Under the pieces are notes generated by a model, which saw only the letters and a list, made by a program, of their open reading frames with translations, searched no databases and was not told where the DNA came from. The position numbers and the translations under genes are program-made. Shown in pieces: positions 1 through 10,818 of a DNA stretch of 64,000 nucleotides; position 1 is the stretch's first letter, and each line of letters starts with the position of its first letter. Source of the stretch: Hepsetus odoe (taxonomy: Eukaryota > Chordata > Actinopteri > Characiformes > Hepsetidae); contig CM029374.1 in assembly GCA_017165825.1 (NCBI GenBank), positions 8,135,847 to 8,199,846 on the forward strand, read 5' to 3'.

Positions 1-183
1 GGGTCCCATTTCTCCACAGTGTTCTCATGACGTCTGTAGCTGATGCCCTGCCGCATATGTGTGGCAATGCCTCCTACCACATATACCTTCTGGTCCAGCA
101 GAGCAACTCCAAATTCACAGCGAGGAACGCTGAGTGGGGCCAACCCAATCCAGGAATCTGTCTGAGGAAAGTACATCTCCATA
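1..183 (-). CDS. KLHL28: KLHL28 coding exon 3 (partial, runs off the left edge)
   Basis: On the minus strand the exon begins at 183 after a TGGCAG acceptor. Its first base completes the Ser codon split by the previous exon (AG|T). It continues MEMYFPQTDSWIGLAPLSVP and on to a GGIATHMRQG motif, the end of Kelch blade 1 and the start of blade 2, with the expected Gly-Gly and Tyr/Trp spacing. The frame stays open to base 1. Confidence 0.9.
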
Positions 184-3100
184 CTGCCAAAAAAATTAGA
201 AAGAAAAAAAAAAATTAACAAAAGACTTTTTTTCCCCTGAATCAACATTTTCTTGAAATAACTGGGGCAAAATAATGATTACTTTGCAGAAACAGTGTTC
301 TGTGGCTAACATTTTTCTTTTTTTTTTTACTTTTTAAACCACCATTTCTGAGCAAAACCCTAATTTGTTCCAGGGGACTGTCCCTGAAATCAGGAATTGG
401 AAGTCGTGCTGGATAAGAGTATCTGCTAAATGCCGTATATGTAACTCCAAACCTTTTGTTTTTTTAACCAAAAATCAGTGAGCAAAAGAGTTTCCAGAAA
501 CTAAGTGTGCTTCCAGCTCACAATTTCCACTATCCAAAATGTTTTAAAAAATGGAAGTTAAAGTGAAGTGATTAAGACTTTTGGTGAAGGTTAAAGCTAA
601 TAATAATTAGAGCTAGCAGCAATCAATCTTGGGCAGTGCTAGTTTAATATAATATACCTTTATCTATTAAATGTAGTTTAGTGAGAGCATTGGGTAATAG
701 TGAATCATGTCTTCAGCAATTGAGAGAATAGTAGGAAAGTAAAATATAAGTCCCTTTCTGATTCAAGGCCATTCCAGCCTCTGGAAGACCTCCAATCTTA
801 ATGTGGGACGATGCACTGTGCAATCCTTCGATGAGGTATCAGGTGCTGTTGATGGTTAATTAGCAAGCTCACTACATCCTATAACTTCAATTTTGGCTAG
901 TAAACTGCAAATATAATTGTAAAAGTTAATACCTTGATGGATTTTGGTAGATTTCATGACAGTAATATTGTATTGAGGTATTGTATTGAGACATTTTACT
1001 GTGATAACACATTACATATATCATTACTTCTCATGTATACTGTCTGTTACACTACAACTTATCAAAAGTCAAAAACCAATTCTTTGTGTGAGGAACATGC
1101 ATGATCAATACGTTTAATTCTCACTCTTTCGACTTTGACTCGATTATATACAGGGAAACTAAATGTGTGTGTTCAAGGGCAAAGAGAGAGAGAGGTAGAG
1201 AGAGATAGTTCACATACCATTAAGTGGTGGCCTAACCACTAGGCCACCGCTGCCCCCAAAAAGCCAGTGTATTTTTTTTTTGTGCTGGCCCCAAGGTGCA
1301 GCAGCCACTACAGGTTTAAACTTTGATGTCAGATGATAAGACTTCTAAGTTTAGGTGGAGGTGGTCTAGTGGTAGGGTACTTGCATATGGTTCGAATCCC
1401 ACCTCTAGCACTACCACCATTTGGGTCTCTGAGCAAAACCCTTAACCCAGAGTTGCTAAAGGGGGATTGTCCCTGTAATTGGGACATTGAAGTCGCTCTG
1501 GATAAGAGCGTCTGCTAAATGCAGTAAACGTAAAGTTTTGACACTTTGGTGTCTTTTTAACTAAAAGTTTTTCAAATGAGCATCGAAACTACTGGTACTC
1601 TTGCACACAACCAACAAACACTCCTGGAACTCAGGATCCACGTACATCAGTAAGTGCATCGGTGAAGCCATGGATGATTGCCGAAGTGTGCCCGCTCCTC
1701 ACCCTCACTACAGGTCATCTTCACCTGCCTGTGAAGATGAGGCCTCCCTCCCAGATGTGCTGAATAAGTTCTACACATGGTTTGATGCGAGGAGGACACA
1801 CAGATGAGGAAATCCAATCCTCCTCCAAACAACCAGGTTCTCTGCAAGACATACAGAGAGGTGAAAAGAGCTCTACTGAGAGCCACCTCATAGAAAGCTG
1901 CTGTGACGCTTGCCATGTGCTCAGAGGATATGCAGAACAGCTGACAAATGTTCTCACTGACATCTCTGTTGTTTCAAGGTGCTTCAAGACCACCACCATC
2001 CTCCTCATGCCAAAGAAATCTTCTGTATCCTGCCTCAATGACTATCGTCTCGTCACACTCACACCTGTCATGAACTGCTGTGAGAGGCTGGTCGTGAGGC
2101 ACGTACAGACCCAACTCTCACACTCATTGGACCCCCTGCACTTTGTGTATTATCCCAATCGTTCAACAGACAATGTCACCACCACCACCCTCCATCTGAC
2201 TCTTTCTGATCTGGACAGAAAGGACAGTTACATCATAATACTGTTCTTGGACTTCAGTTCAGTATTCAACATAATCATCTCTCAGCATCTGAGTGCGAAA
2301 CAGACTGCTGGGCCTAAACACCTCCCTCTGTAAATAGATCCTGAACTTCCTGACCACAGTCAGTCGGGATCGGGAGCAGCACATCTAGCACCATCTGGCT
2401 GAACACAGAGCTCAGAGCTGTGTGCCCAGCTCACTGCTGTTCACATTGATGACCCACAACTGTGCAGCCATGCACAGATCCAACCACATCAACAAATTTG
2501 CTGATGGATTAGCTGCATCATTGCCTGGTACAGGAACTGCAATGTCGCCAACCGACTGCAAGTCCCTACAATGACGGCCTTCTGTTCAGGACATTTTCAT
2601 CACTTGCTGCATTTGCAAAGCAAACAGCATTGTGGATAATGCCACACACCCATCCCACACACTCTTCTTTTTCCTGCCATCCGGGAAAAGGTTCCGTAGC
2701 ATACAGACCTCCACCATCAGGACCCCATCAGATTCTTGAATCAGACTCTTCATTCCCCAGCTCCATTCATACAACCATACTTATCTACCTCTTGCTGTTT
2801 TGCACACAAATATTTTTATTATTATTACTGTTTAAATTGCACTCTGTACTTTGTAACATTGTACATAAATAACGTGTTATTTACAATACTGCTGCTCTGT
2901 ACAATACTAGTCACAGTACTGCTGCTCTATTCCACTTACATTCCAGTACATACTGCCTCTGTTCTGGAAATGTTCTCTTTCCTCTGTTGTGCAGTTGTTT
3001 TTTGCAAAAACTTGTCTGCACTTGTCTTATGGTGTGTTCTGTCATATTAGATGTCATCTCCTGTGTAGCACCAGGTTCCTGGAGGAACGTTTGTATCATT

Positions 3101-6100
3101 GTCTGTGTACTGTTTATATGGCTGAAATGACAAAAATCTGTTTGACTAAGGATGAAAAGGAGTAGAGGTGACAAAGGTAAAATAATTTAAATACTTGGGA
3201 TCAAGTTCCAGTGTAAGGATTCCAGAGTAAAAGTGAGTTTAAAAGAGGGGTGAAGAGAGTTCAGGCATGCTGGAATGGGTAGAGATAAATGGCAGGAGTG
3301 ATATGTGAGAGATGGGTATCAGTAAGAGTGAAAAGAAAGGTTTACAGGACACTCAATCGCCTGACATGAAACCAATTTAAAATCTATGGAAAGAACAGAT
3401 GATTAGAGTTCACAGAAGATGCCCCTGGAACCAAGATTTGAAGATTTATGTGGAAGAATGGGCCAAAATTACATCTGAGCAATGCATGCGACTAGTTTCT
3501 CCATATAGGACGCATCTTGAATGCAATGTATGAATGCTTGTTTCATTATGCTTTATGGTCAATAAATGTAAATAGAAAAACTTCTGCTGTTAAATCTTTT
3601 TTTATTAAAATCCTATTACTTTTCCAACGTTTTTATACACTTCAGGGTAAAACTGGTAAAATTTGTTTTTAAATAAAATGAAAAATGTCATAGTGTTTTT
3701 ACATACTGAGGTGCTGTTCACAAAGCTACCAAAACAGAAAAATAGAATGTAAACAACTTTGTAAAAGCAATTACTTTAGATAAACAATACTGTGCATACA
3801 GTCTGACTGACTGCATTTTCTCATGTTTAGAAATTCTAAAATTGATTCAATGCATATGACACAGAATACTCTACAATCATAATACTGCTAAAAATGTTTT
3901 TAAAAAGTCTTTCATCGTTGCCTACTACTATAACCTCTCCACAATGACAGCTGAGCCCAGCATAAAACAACAAAGGTAAAATGGGTTTACTAAGATGGAG
4001 GACACAACAAGGTGAGTGTATTCCAGTCTATTAGTAATGCTCGCTCCCTCACACACTTTTTACCTTCACCACTTAACCAGAGTACTGTCGCAGGTAGTGC
4101 TGGAGCCTACCTCAGCCATCACATGGCAAAAGGCGGTAAACAGCCTAAACAGATCACCAGTCCATCACAGCTAATTAGTAGCAAACTTTCAATACTGTAA
4201 CTACTACATACAGACCTTGATGACTTGGAAAACCAGTCATAAATTCTCTGAAGCGCAAACTTTACACCTTAAAAAGAAAACAATGAACTGAAAGGAACAG
4301 TCAATAAAAGGCACTATTCCTCTCTGAAGCTGTATTCACGGAAATGAATTCCCATACTTCACCAGAGTACTGAAGATGCAATCAAACAGTTTATGTATTT
4401 AGCCCTGAAACTTGTGCCTTGGTACAAAAAAAATAAATAAATAAATTATCCTAACACAACTTTGAAAAAATATAAAGAAAACTGTGTTGACTATGGTAAA
4501 CTGTACTGATGGGTTACTTGTTTTAGTTGGACTGTCATATCATATAGAATATGTATTATAATCCAAAATTTATTAATCTACTGTGCAATATCTACCATTG
4601 TGTCAATGCTCTCATGCTTACGCATGAATTGCTGCCCTGCTTAAGAGAAGTCATTAATTCACCCTAGGATGGACATCTTTATATGCACAGAATATCACAA
4701 TGCACAAAAAAAATCCCGAAAAAAAAACACATCAACACTTGCTTCAGCTCCATTTGGAAGTCAAGTGAATAGATGCCTGCAAATCTGTTACTTCACATTT
4801 ACATTTGTTTCACATTTCACATTTGAGTGGCAGTGGTCTAGTGGTAGGGTACTTGCCTATGGACCTATGGCTCAAGAGGTCCCAGGTTCGAATCCCACCT
4901 CTAGCACTACCATCACTGGGTCCCTGAGCAAGACCCTTAACCCTGAGTTGCTCCAGGGGGACTGTCCCTGTAATTAGGACATGGAAGTCGCTCTGGATAA
5001 GAGCGTCTGCTAAATGCCGAAAATGTAATGTCGCAATACTGTATATTACAAAAAAGAACTATAGAGTAGATATTTTAAGTTGTAAAAAGATTTACCATGA
5101 TCTTCTTTTGACCTACCTACAATTAAAAATGTGGCTACATAAAGAATTTACATGTTTGCTTAGATGTGGTCCTGTTACACAAATGAAACTCACTGGTTTT
5201 ACCGTTACCTCTCTAAAGTGGCGAAGAGCCCAGTCTTGCCTCCCACTGCAAGAAGGACCTTGGGAGGACAGCGTGGTCTTGTGGAAAGCACTGTCTGGTA
5301 AGAGAGCCGATGCTCAGGCATGAAATGGTATTTGAGGGCTTCATTGAGAAGATGTTTGCATGCATGGTCATCACGAACAAGGTGGTTAGCCTCATACAGG
5401 CGAGTCAAAAATTTAACACTAAGCAGTGGCAGTCGCACACAGTGGAGCAGCTGAGCCAGGTACTTCTGCCTCTCTGTCAGATCATATTTAATCCACGACT
5501 CCAGAGCATAGAAGACTGTCTCTTCTGTGACTACTTTCAAGCAGTCATTGGATACTATCTCATCCAGCTCTTCTCTTGTCAGCTCAAAGAACTCCTCTGT
5601 CTGACAGACCTCCTCAAAATTCTGACAGATGAATTTAGTGGCCGCAAGGCAGAGATCATGGCAGCCATACATTTCAGCAAAACGGGAAATTCCAATGCAG
5701 TTGCCAGCATCCAAATGACTTTCTAAGAAACTGCAGCACTCTTTCAGAACCAGTTTCACCTGGAGGAGGTTGGCAGCAGGAAGAAGAGATTCCACTGTTT
5801 CCTGTGAAATAAAAACTGTACCTGTGTAGGCATATTCCACAATGGCCTGAAAAAGATACACAAACACAGAGATATTTAAAAACTGCAATAACAGTTATCA
5901 AGTTCTTTTAGAAACTAGGAATAAATGTCAGAGTAACAAATGACAACTACAGCTTTAAAAATACTCTACATGAATCATGAAAAATATGGGATAAAACCAT
6001 ATTTAAAGTCCCATCACCTGTAATGCAGCTTCATCAATGCACTGGAATTCAACCTCTGAGGTCTCCTTCTCTGAAAGATTTCCTGTGAACATAGCCTTGA

Positions 6101-6278
6101 AGTACGGGCTAATGCTGGCCAACACCACTTTGTGGGCATGGATCTTTACATCACCCACTCGCAAGACGATATCACACAACTCATGGTCTTGCCGCAACAG
6201 CTGCAGACCTTGCAGCAGTTGCTCTGAGTGGGGTCGTGTCAGACTGGCAAACATATAAGACTGGGTTTGCTGATCCAT
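1..6278 (-). CDS. KLHL28: KLHL28 (BTB-BACK-Kelch protein), 5' part of the gene, partial
   Basis: Minus-strand gene with three coding pieces in the window (6278-6018, 5846-5209, 183-1), continuing past the left edge. Together they give about 360 residues: an N-terminal BTB domain, a BACK domain and the first one and a half Kelch repeats. The sequence is very close to what I know of vertebrate KLHL28 (old name BTBD5), for example DHELCDIVLRVGDVKIHAHK near residue 31 and the GGIATHMRQG-type Kelch segment. The family acts as substrate adaptor for CUL3 ubiquitin ligases; the KLHL28 substrate is not established to my knowledge. Splice phases agree (0, then 2). The start ATG at 6278 sits directly after a TTTCTCTTAAAAG acceptor, so the 5'UTR is probably in an upstream exon near 9 kb. 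The head-to-head neighbour TOGARAM1 matches mammalian synteny and supports orthology. Confidence 0.93.
340..452 (+). repeat. tRNA-derived SINE, family 1, 5'-truncated
   Basis: Carries the 3' two thirds of family 1: the 'gactgtccctg' core and the 'gataagagtatctgctaaatg' end. Diverged and lacking the tRNA-like head. It lies in the KLHL28 intron. Confidence 0.75.
453..1221. other. KLHL28 intron sequence, nothing recognised
   Basis: AT-rich, with a short GA-rich run near 1180-1206. I see no coding frame, RNA gene or named repeat. Confidence 0.6.
1222..1256 (-). repeat. SINE family 2, 5' end fragment
   Basis: Reads on the minus strand as the tRNA-like head of family 2 (ggcagcggtggcctagtggt). Only about 35 bases remain. 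Confidence 0.6.
1354..1533 (+). repeat. tRNA-derived SINE, family 1
   Basis: Box A-like 'tggtctagtgg' and box B 'ggttcgaatcc' are both present, followed by the family body and the 'cgctctggataagagcgtct' tail. About 25 bases between the two promoter boxes are deleted relative to the copies at 4826 and 24524. Confidence 0.85.
1640..3152 (+). mobile_element. L2/CR1-like LINE, decayed copy
   Basis: Contains a broken reverse-transcriptase frame (about 1782-2333) with LDPLHFVYYPNRSTDN and FLDFSSVFN, matching the minus-strand element at 12508-15590 but with a large internal deletion and stops. The 3' end (tatggctgaaatgac near 3120) is the same tail that ends the 12508 copy. Lies in the KLHL28 intron, opposite in strand to the gene. 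Confidence 0.8.
3160..3340 (+). mobile_element. RTE-like LINE fragment (near 3' end)
   Basis: Reads as the thumb/3' part of the RTE-type ORF: 'tacttggg atcaa', 'gaggtgaagagagt', 'ggcaggagtgatatgtga'. The same segment is at about 51260-51400. Truncated at both ends. Confidence 0.65.
3345..3560 (+). mobile_element. Tc1-like transposase C-terminal fragment
   Basis: Translates with interruptions to the Tc1 C-terminus (PDMKPI, then NLWKE, then VEEWAKI) followed by a remnant 3' end. No terminal repeat pair is visible. Confidence 0.6.
3561..4825. other. KLHL28 intron, nothing recognised
   Basis: AT-rich sequence with short A runs (near 4427 and 4705). Short frames here show no protein-like pattern. 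Confidence 0.6.
4826..5029 (+). repeat. tRNA-derived SINE, family 1, near full length
   Basis: Box A 'tggtctagtgg', box B 'ggttcgaatcc' about 40 bases later, family body, and the 'gataagagcgtctgctaaat' tail ending in an 'aatgtaatg' run. Lies about 180 bases downstream of the KLHL28 exon 2 donor. Confidence 0.88.
5209..5846 (-). CDS. KLHL28: KLHL28 coding exon 2 (end of BTB, BACK, start of Kelch)
   Basis: 638 bases between a TTTTTCAG acceptor and a GAGAG|GTAACG donor; enters in phase 0 and leaves in phase 2. It encodes the last part of the BTB fold (AIVEYAYTGTVFIS), the BACK domain (GNCIGISRFAEMYGCHDLCL onward, with the ALESWIKYD helix) and the first Kelch strand (LLAVGGKTGLF). There are no stops or frameshifts. 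Confidence 0.93.
6018..6278 (-). CDS. KLHL28: KLHL28 coding exon 1 (start codon, BTB domain)
   Basis: 261 bases, 87 codons, from ATG at 6278 to a phase-0 donor (CAG|GTGATG). It encodes MDQQTQSYMFASLTRPHSEQ and then the BTB core with HKVVLASISPYFKAMFTGNL. The start is chosen because it is the first ATG, lies immediately after a splice acceptor, and matches the known start of the family. Confidence 0.93.
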
Positions 6279-6654
6279 CTTTTAAGAGAAACAAATGTTA
6301 TTATATTTTTTGTATATTTTTTAGTAAATAAACTCATCACGTATTATACATTATTTTATGCTCCAATCGCTTAAAAGCGTTTTACGGCCAGATGTGAGTC
6401 TTTCTCAAATGTCACACTGACATACTCACAACAGCATATTTAATTAGTCAACACTTTACCATTTGGAAAGGAAATGCAAAAATCTGTCATTGTCATTTAT
6501 ATCTCTTTGAATATTTGGTTTTATTAATTAAATCTTTTTTTGTGATGTGTTTTAAGTGTATTTAAGCCTATATTGCTGTCAAATATCTAAAATAGGAATC
6601 GGTCTACTGAGCTCTGAGCTCTCCAGTGCCACATCTGTGTTTTTTATATATATG
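6279..6654. other. Noncoding DNA upstream of KLHL28 exon 1, nothing recognised
   Basis: AT-rich. Directly 5' of the ATG on the minus strand is a usable acceptor tract, so this is probably a 5'UTR intron. Confidence 0.55.
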
Positions 6655-7190
6655 ATTTAGGCAGGTGTGAAAAAATGCTGTAAACAAAGAATGCTTTCAA
6701 AAATGGAAGTGTTCATCATTTATTTTCATCAATCAACAAAATGCAGTGAATCAACAAAAGAGAAATCTAAATCAAATCAATATTTGGTGTGACCACCCTT
6801 TACCTTCAAAACAGCATCAATTCTTCTAGGTACGCTTGCACACAGTTTTTGAAGGAACTAGGCTGGTAGGTTGTTCCAAACATGACTGTGTTTCAACCTA
6901 CGTGTGACACTGATGATCATTAGCACCTGTTTGGTAAAATTGGTTGATCATACACCTGACTATAATCCTACAAAATCCCTGTCTTTGTGCAAGTGTACCT
7001 TTGAATTGATGCTGGTTTAAAAGCAAAAAGGTAGGAACACCAAATATTGATTTGATTTAGATTTTTCTGTTGTTGGCTCACTTTGCATTTTGTAAATTGA
7101 TAAAAATAAGCAATCATTATTTATATTTCTGAAAGCATTCTTTGTCATTTTTTCACACCTGCCTAAAACTTTTGCACAGTACTGTGTGTA
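6655..7190. mobile_element. Tc1-A deletion derivative (MITE-like)
   Basis: The left arm begins 'aggcaggtgtgaaaaaatgc'. The right arm ends with its complement plus 'cttttgcacagtactgt', making inverted terminal repeats. Compared with the longer copy at 27635-28885, the transposase is absent: the sequence jumps near 6885 from 'ggtaggttgttccaaacat' to 'gactgtgtttcaacctacg'. The outermost bases of the left repeat are lost. It could only move with transposase supplied elsewhere. Confidence 0.8.
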
Positions 7191-7235
7191 TATATCTGCA
7201 GTATATTCATATAATACCAATAACATAAAACAGGT

Positions 7236-7261
7236 ACACATACATACATACATACATACAT

Positions 7262-7293
<32 letters not shown>

Positions 7294-7322
7294 GTAAAAA
7301 AAATCACACGTACACACACACG

Positions 7323-7368
<46 letters not shown>
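7236..7368. repeat. Compound microsatellite (CATA)n-(TA)n-(CA)n
   Basis: Consecutive runs of cata, ta, cg/ca and a long ca tract. Short frames predicted across it are repeat artefacts. Confidence 0.95.
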
Positions 7369-7370
<2 letters not shown>

Positions 7371-7479
7371 AACACTTGGAAAATACATCAGATCTCAATT
7401 GGGGGGGGAAAAAATAAACCCTCCTGGATATGGAACAGGAAATGTGTTAGGAACAAAAGGGTGCCACATCATTTGATGA

Positions 7480-8455
7480 AAATGAAAATGATCAACCTAC
7501 AGAGGGCTTCATTAGAAGTCACCAAGAAATTTTAACTGAAAAATTGATGTGGCAGCTTAGTGTAACGTAAAATGGTACTCAGTAGTTTGTAAGGGCCCCA
7601 CGTGCTTGTATGCATGCTTGACAACATCATGAGAGGACGATGGTGTCCTGGGGTATCTCCTCCCAGATTCTGACCAGGGCATCACTGAGCTCCTGTACAG
7701 TCTGAGGTGCAATCTGGTGGCGTCGGATAGATCTAAACATGATGTCCCAGGGATGTTTTATTGGGTTTAGGTTGGGTGAGCATAGTGGCCAGTCAATGGT
7801 ATCAATTCCTTCATCTTCCAGGAACTGCCTACATACTCTTGCCACATAATGGTACTAGCTAATCAGCAGTTACTGATCTGTGCTGGTTACTAAGATGATG
7901 ATCTGTTGTGGAAATAAAGCACTGTTGTAAGTCACTCTGGATAAGAGTGTCTGATAAATGCCGTAAATGTAATGCAGGGCATCATCATGCACCAGTGAAG
8001 GGTTTAACAATGGGTCTAAGAATTTCATCCTGATAGCAAACGGCAGTCAGGGTGCCAGTGAGAACTCCTTGCACAAAGGAGGAACAGGATGTGCCATCCT
8101 GGTGGAGTTGGACTGCCTGTGTAACCTCTGTAGGGTACAGGTATCACCTCATACTGCCAGCAGTGACACAGGCCCTAGTCAAATGCAAAACTACTGAAAA
8201 GCAGTCAAAAAAAAGGGTGAGGAGGGAAAAAAAAATGTCTGTGGCCTCCACCTGCAAAACCATTCCTGTTTTCTGGGCTATCTCATTGTTGCCCCTTTAG
8301 TGTACCTATAACTAATTTCATTAACACCAAAACAGCTGACACTGATTAACAACCCCCTCTGCTACTTAACTGACCAGATCAATATACAAGACGTTTAATT
8401 GACTTGATACTATAACTCTGATTAAAAAGTGTTCCTTTAATTTTTTGAGCAGTGT
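7480..8455 (-). mobile_element. Tc1-D transposon, decayed, minus strand
   Basis: The minus-strand transposase C-terminus is readable (FLEDEGIDTIDWPLCSPNLN, with the SPxLNPI motif near the last catalytic residue). The terminal repeat at the right edge (aaaaattaaaggaacactttt when reversed, near 8440) matches the left edge of the copy starting at 63545. Stops and a SINE insertion at about 7905 break the frame. Confidence 0.8.
7905..7974 (+). repeat. SINE family 1 tail inserted in Tc1-D
   Basis: Carries 'cactctggataagagtgtct' and 'gataaatgccgtaaatgta'. It interrupts the transposase sequence, so the SINE landed after the transposon. Confidence 0.75.
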
Positions 8456-8464
8456 ATATAGACA

Positions 8465-8640
8465 GACAAAAAGACAGGAGGTAGAGCTGGAGGTGGCAGA
8501 GTTAAAGATTAGAAATTAGCATATTAGAGGAACAGCGCAGGTTAACGTTTTGGAGACAAAGTAAGAGAAGCAAGATTACGTTGGTTTGGACATGTTTCAT
8601 TATTACATTATATTGGGAGAAGGATGTTGAAGATTAAATT
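8465..8640 (+). mobile_element. RTE-like LINE fragment
   Basis: Shares 'ctggaggtggcagag' and 'aagcaagattacgttggttt' with the RTE copy at 51730-51960. Truncated at both ends and diverged. Confidence 0.65.
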
Positions 8641-8899
8641 GTATGGAAAAAATATATAAGTTGTAACTGTTTTATATATTAGTTATATTATATGCATTTA
8701 ATGTAGAGACCCCTGCAAGTGAGAGTTTAGGTCTCATGATTACAGCAAATCCAAACCAGAATTATCTGACACAGCTTGTTGGCCCACGTTTCATCGTAAC
8801 TACTGACCCTCACAGAAAACGACTAAAATGAAAAGATCAGATTACCAGTTTGAATTCTGAAGATGATGATGATGATGATGACAGCAATGACTAGTCGAA

Positions 8900-9200
8900 G
8901 CTGCTAACGTTCGCTAGCCGCCACGGTTGCTAAAAATAAAAACTCCCAGGTTGTGTGTATCACCTCGCTAAGCTTAGCAAGAATCCTTGGCGATCGTGCC
9001 ATGGTGCACGACGCTGCGGTAATTTAAAAAAATCACGAAAAACAACCAGAATCGTAACGAGTGGCTTCGAGAATAAATAAAAAGCTAACAAAATATAAGT
9101 TGCGCGAGCGTAAGACAACACAGTGGCCAAACCCTAGACGAAAACAAACACGCAGGCGCTCCTACCAGCGTCACTTCCGCCAGCGTGCCTTCAAGTGTTT
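8900..9200 (-). promoter_or_regulatory. Candidate KLHL28 promoter, CpG-containing, ETS/CRE-like site
   Basis: This stretch is richer in CpG than its surroundings. At 9168-9181 the minus strand reads GGCGGAAGTGACGC, which fits the ETS core with a flanking CRE-like TGACG, a pattern common in vertebrate housekeeping promoters. It is about 2.9 kb upstream of the KLHL28 start codon and faces the right way. No first exon could be fixed with confidence. Confidence 0.45.
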
Positions 9201-9442
9201 CGACGAAAATTTGCATTCTACAGTATAAGAATGTAAATGTGACCCAAATAAAAAATATATTCCAGATATAATATTATTCAAATACTTTAATTATTTGGCA
9301 CCTTTCTCAAACCCACAGTTCACACAGATAACTCTTAATGTTAATAATAATGTATAAATACGTCATATGAAGTGCTGGATCATTCGTAATCGTAACTTTG
9401 TATTACTTGTTCTGTTTGGTATAATACACAGATACGATTGCT

Positions 9443-9645
9443 GTGGTTAGGGAGTTGGCCCCAGGATAGAAAGGTCGTGGGTTCGAATCACAGACCAGTG
9501 GGCTGTCCTGAGGTACCCTTGAGCAAAGTACCATGCCCAACACTGCTCCCCGGATGCTTTAAATGGCTGCCCCCTGCTACACGAGTGTGTATTCGTTAAA
9601 AGCAGAGGGTGCAATTCGTTGTGTATTCACAATTACATAATTAAA
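9443..9645 (+). repeat. SINE family 2, old diverged copy
   Basis: Shows the box B-like 'gggttcgaatc', 'gaggtacccttgagcaaagt' and 'aatggctgccccctgctac' of family 2, with many changes. It lies between the two candidate promoters. Confidence 0.7.
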
Positions 9646-9839
9646 TTACAAGGTTTAATTACATTTCTTTAAATATCCGCTTTGCTAAAATTTAACAGAT
9701 CTGGAAACGTCAGTTGTCTCTACCGATTTATTTAGTAAGGGTGTGGGTTACATGTTTGCTGTGGAAACCAAAGAAACTAGATAAATGAAACTTAATTTCC
9801 TAAGTACTGAGAGACACGGCCCCATTGCTTTTCCCACCT

Positions 9840-10143
9840 ACAGTTCCCGCGTTTCCTCGCGCGATTTCGACTCTCCAGTGTAGCCGCATCACCATGGAAG
9901 CACTCGGTTTCTAACATGATGCGCCATTTTGATTCTTAACACCAATGGGAACAGGCAGCAACGGCAACAGAGATAGCTTTGGATAAAAAAAAAAAAAAAA
10001 ATCTGGGACTGTGTTTACCAAAGAACGGGCCTGACAGCAGTTTTAGTGGGCTGTTTGACTTTACTCGTTGTTGGAGGCCAGGCTATTTGCACGGGTGTGT
10101 ATTGATTGTTGGAAATGATTCGTGAATCGTAACACGCTGTGTT
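9840..10143 (+). promoter_or_regulatory. Candidate TOGARAM1 promoter and noncoding first exon
   Basis: A CpG-containing patch (cgcgtttcctcgcgcgattt near 9848), a YY1-like cgccatttt at 9922-9930, and a strong splice donor GTAAGT at 10144-10149. I infer that transcription starts in this patch and that a 5'UTR exon ends at 10143. No coding frame is visible here. Confidence 0.45.
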
Positions 10144-10755
10144 GTAAGTGCTTAAGAGTTTCATGATTGCGTATTCCATGATAGCGACACGTTAAATTGA
10201 TGGCATCAAATTGTTTGCTTGATGGTATTAGCCTTGGTGATTCCGATTATTTAAACGGTCGCCATCGCCTTAGAACGTTAGCATCTTGTCACCTTTTTTG
10301 ACTCTTAAGAAGTTATTTGGTTATGTAATTTTTACTATTAATAGCTTGCGCATATATATAACACGGTGATCAGTATGGTAAACTATCGTAGTCTAGAAAT
10401 GAGATAGAATTGAATAAACAGAAAGCAGACCAGTGTCTTAGCTGCGAACTGTATAGACCTGTTCTCATTCATCACATTTGGACGTCCACGTTTGGAAGCA
10501 TTTTCTGATCCATGTACTTTTCATGTACTTGTCATTCATAATATCATATATCTGTCCGTTTCCCATCTAGCTAAACTAGCAGTTGTTCAGGTTAAATTAA
10601 TGCCTCGCAGATTTCTAAATATAGTTTACTTTTATATAATTTATTTTAAACCGGTTGTCACAATGTAATTTTTTTTCTTTCATGTGAAAGCAGACAATTC
10701 TTAGTCAATTTTTAGCTCTTATGAAGATGAAGCGTTTTAAAACTTTTACACACAG
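10144..10755 (+). other. Inferred 5'UTR intron of TOGARAM1
   Basis: Bounded by GTAAGT at 10144 and a pyrimidine-led acceptor (cttttacacacag) ending at 10755. AT-rich; no repeats or frames recognised. Confidence 0.4.
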
Positions 10756-10803
10756 ATGTTTACATTTAACCTGCTGCATCTTAGATGCTTAGTCAGATTC
10801 TGA
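10756..10803 (+). other. Short upstream open frame in the TOGARAM1 leader
   Basis: If the acceptor at 10755 is used, the exon opens with an ATG followed by 14 more codons and TGA at 10801-10803. It is in the same frame as the main ATG at 10819, 15 bases further on. It could reduce or regulate translation. Inferred only. Confidence 0.35.
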
Positions 10804-10818
10804 GGAGTTCAATCAATA

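Noticed and set aside
7186..7476. Short frames of about 60-120 codons on both strands across the CA/TA repeats
   Set aside because: They translate microsatellite sequence (runs of His-Thr or Cys-Val) with no protein pattern.
8920..9990. RFX X-box (ciliary gene) motif in the shared promoter
   Set aside because: Only half-sites (GTTGCT near 8926, GGCAAC near 9963) were seen, without a properly spaced partner.
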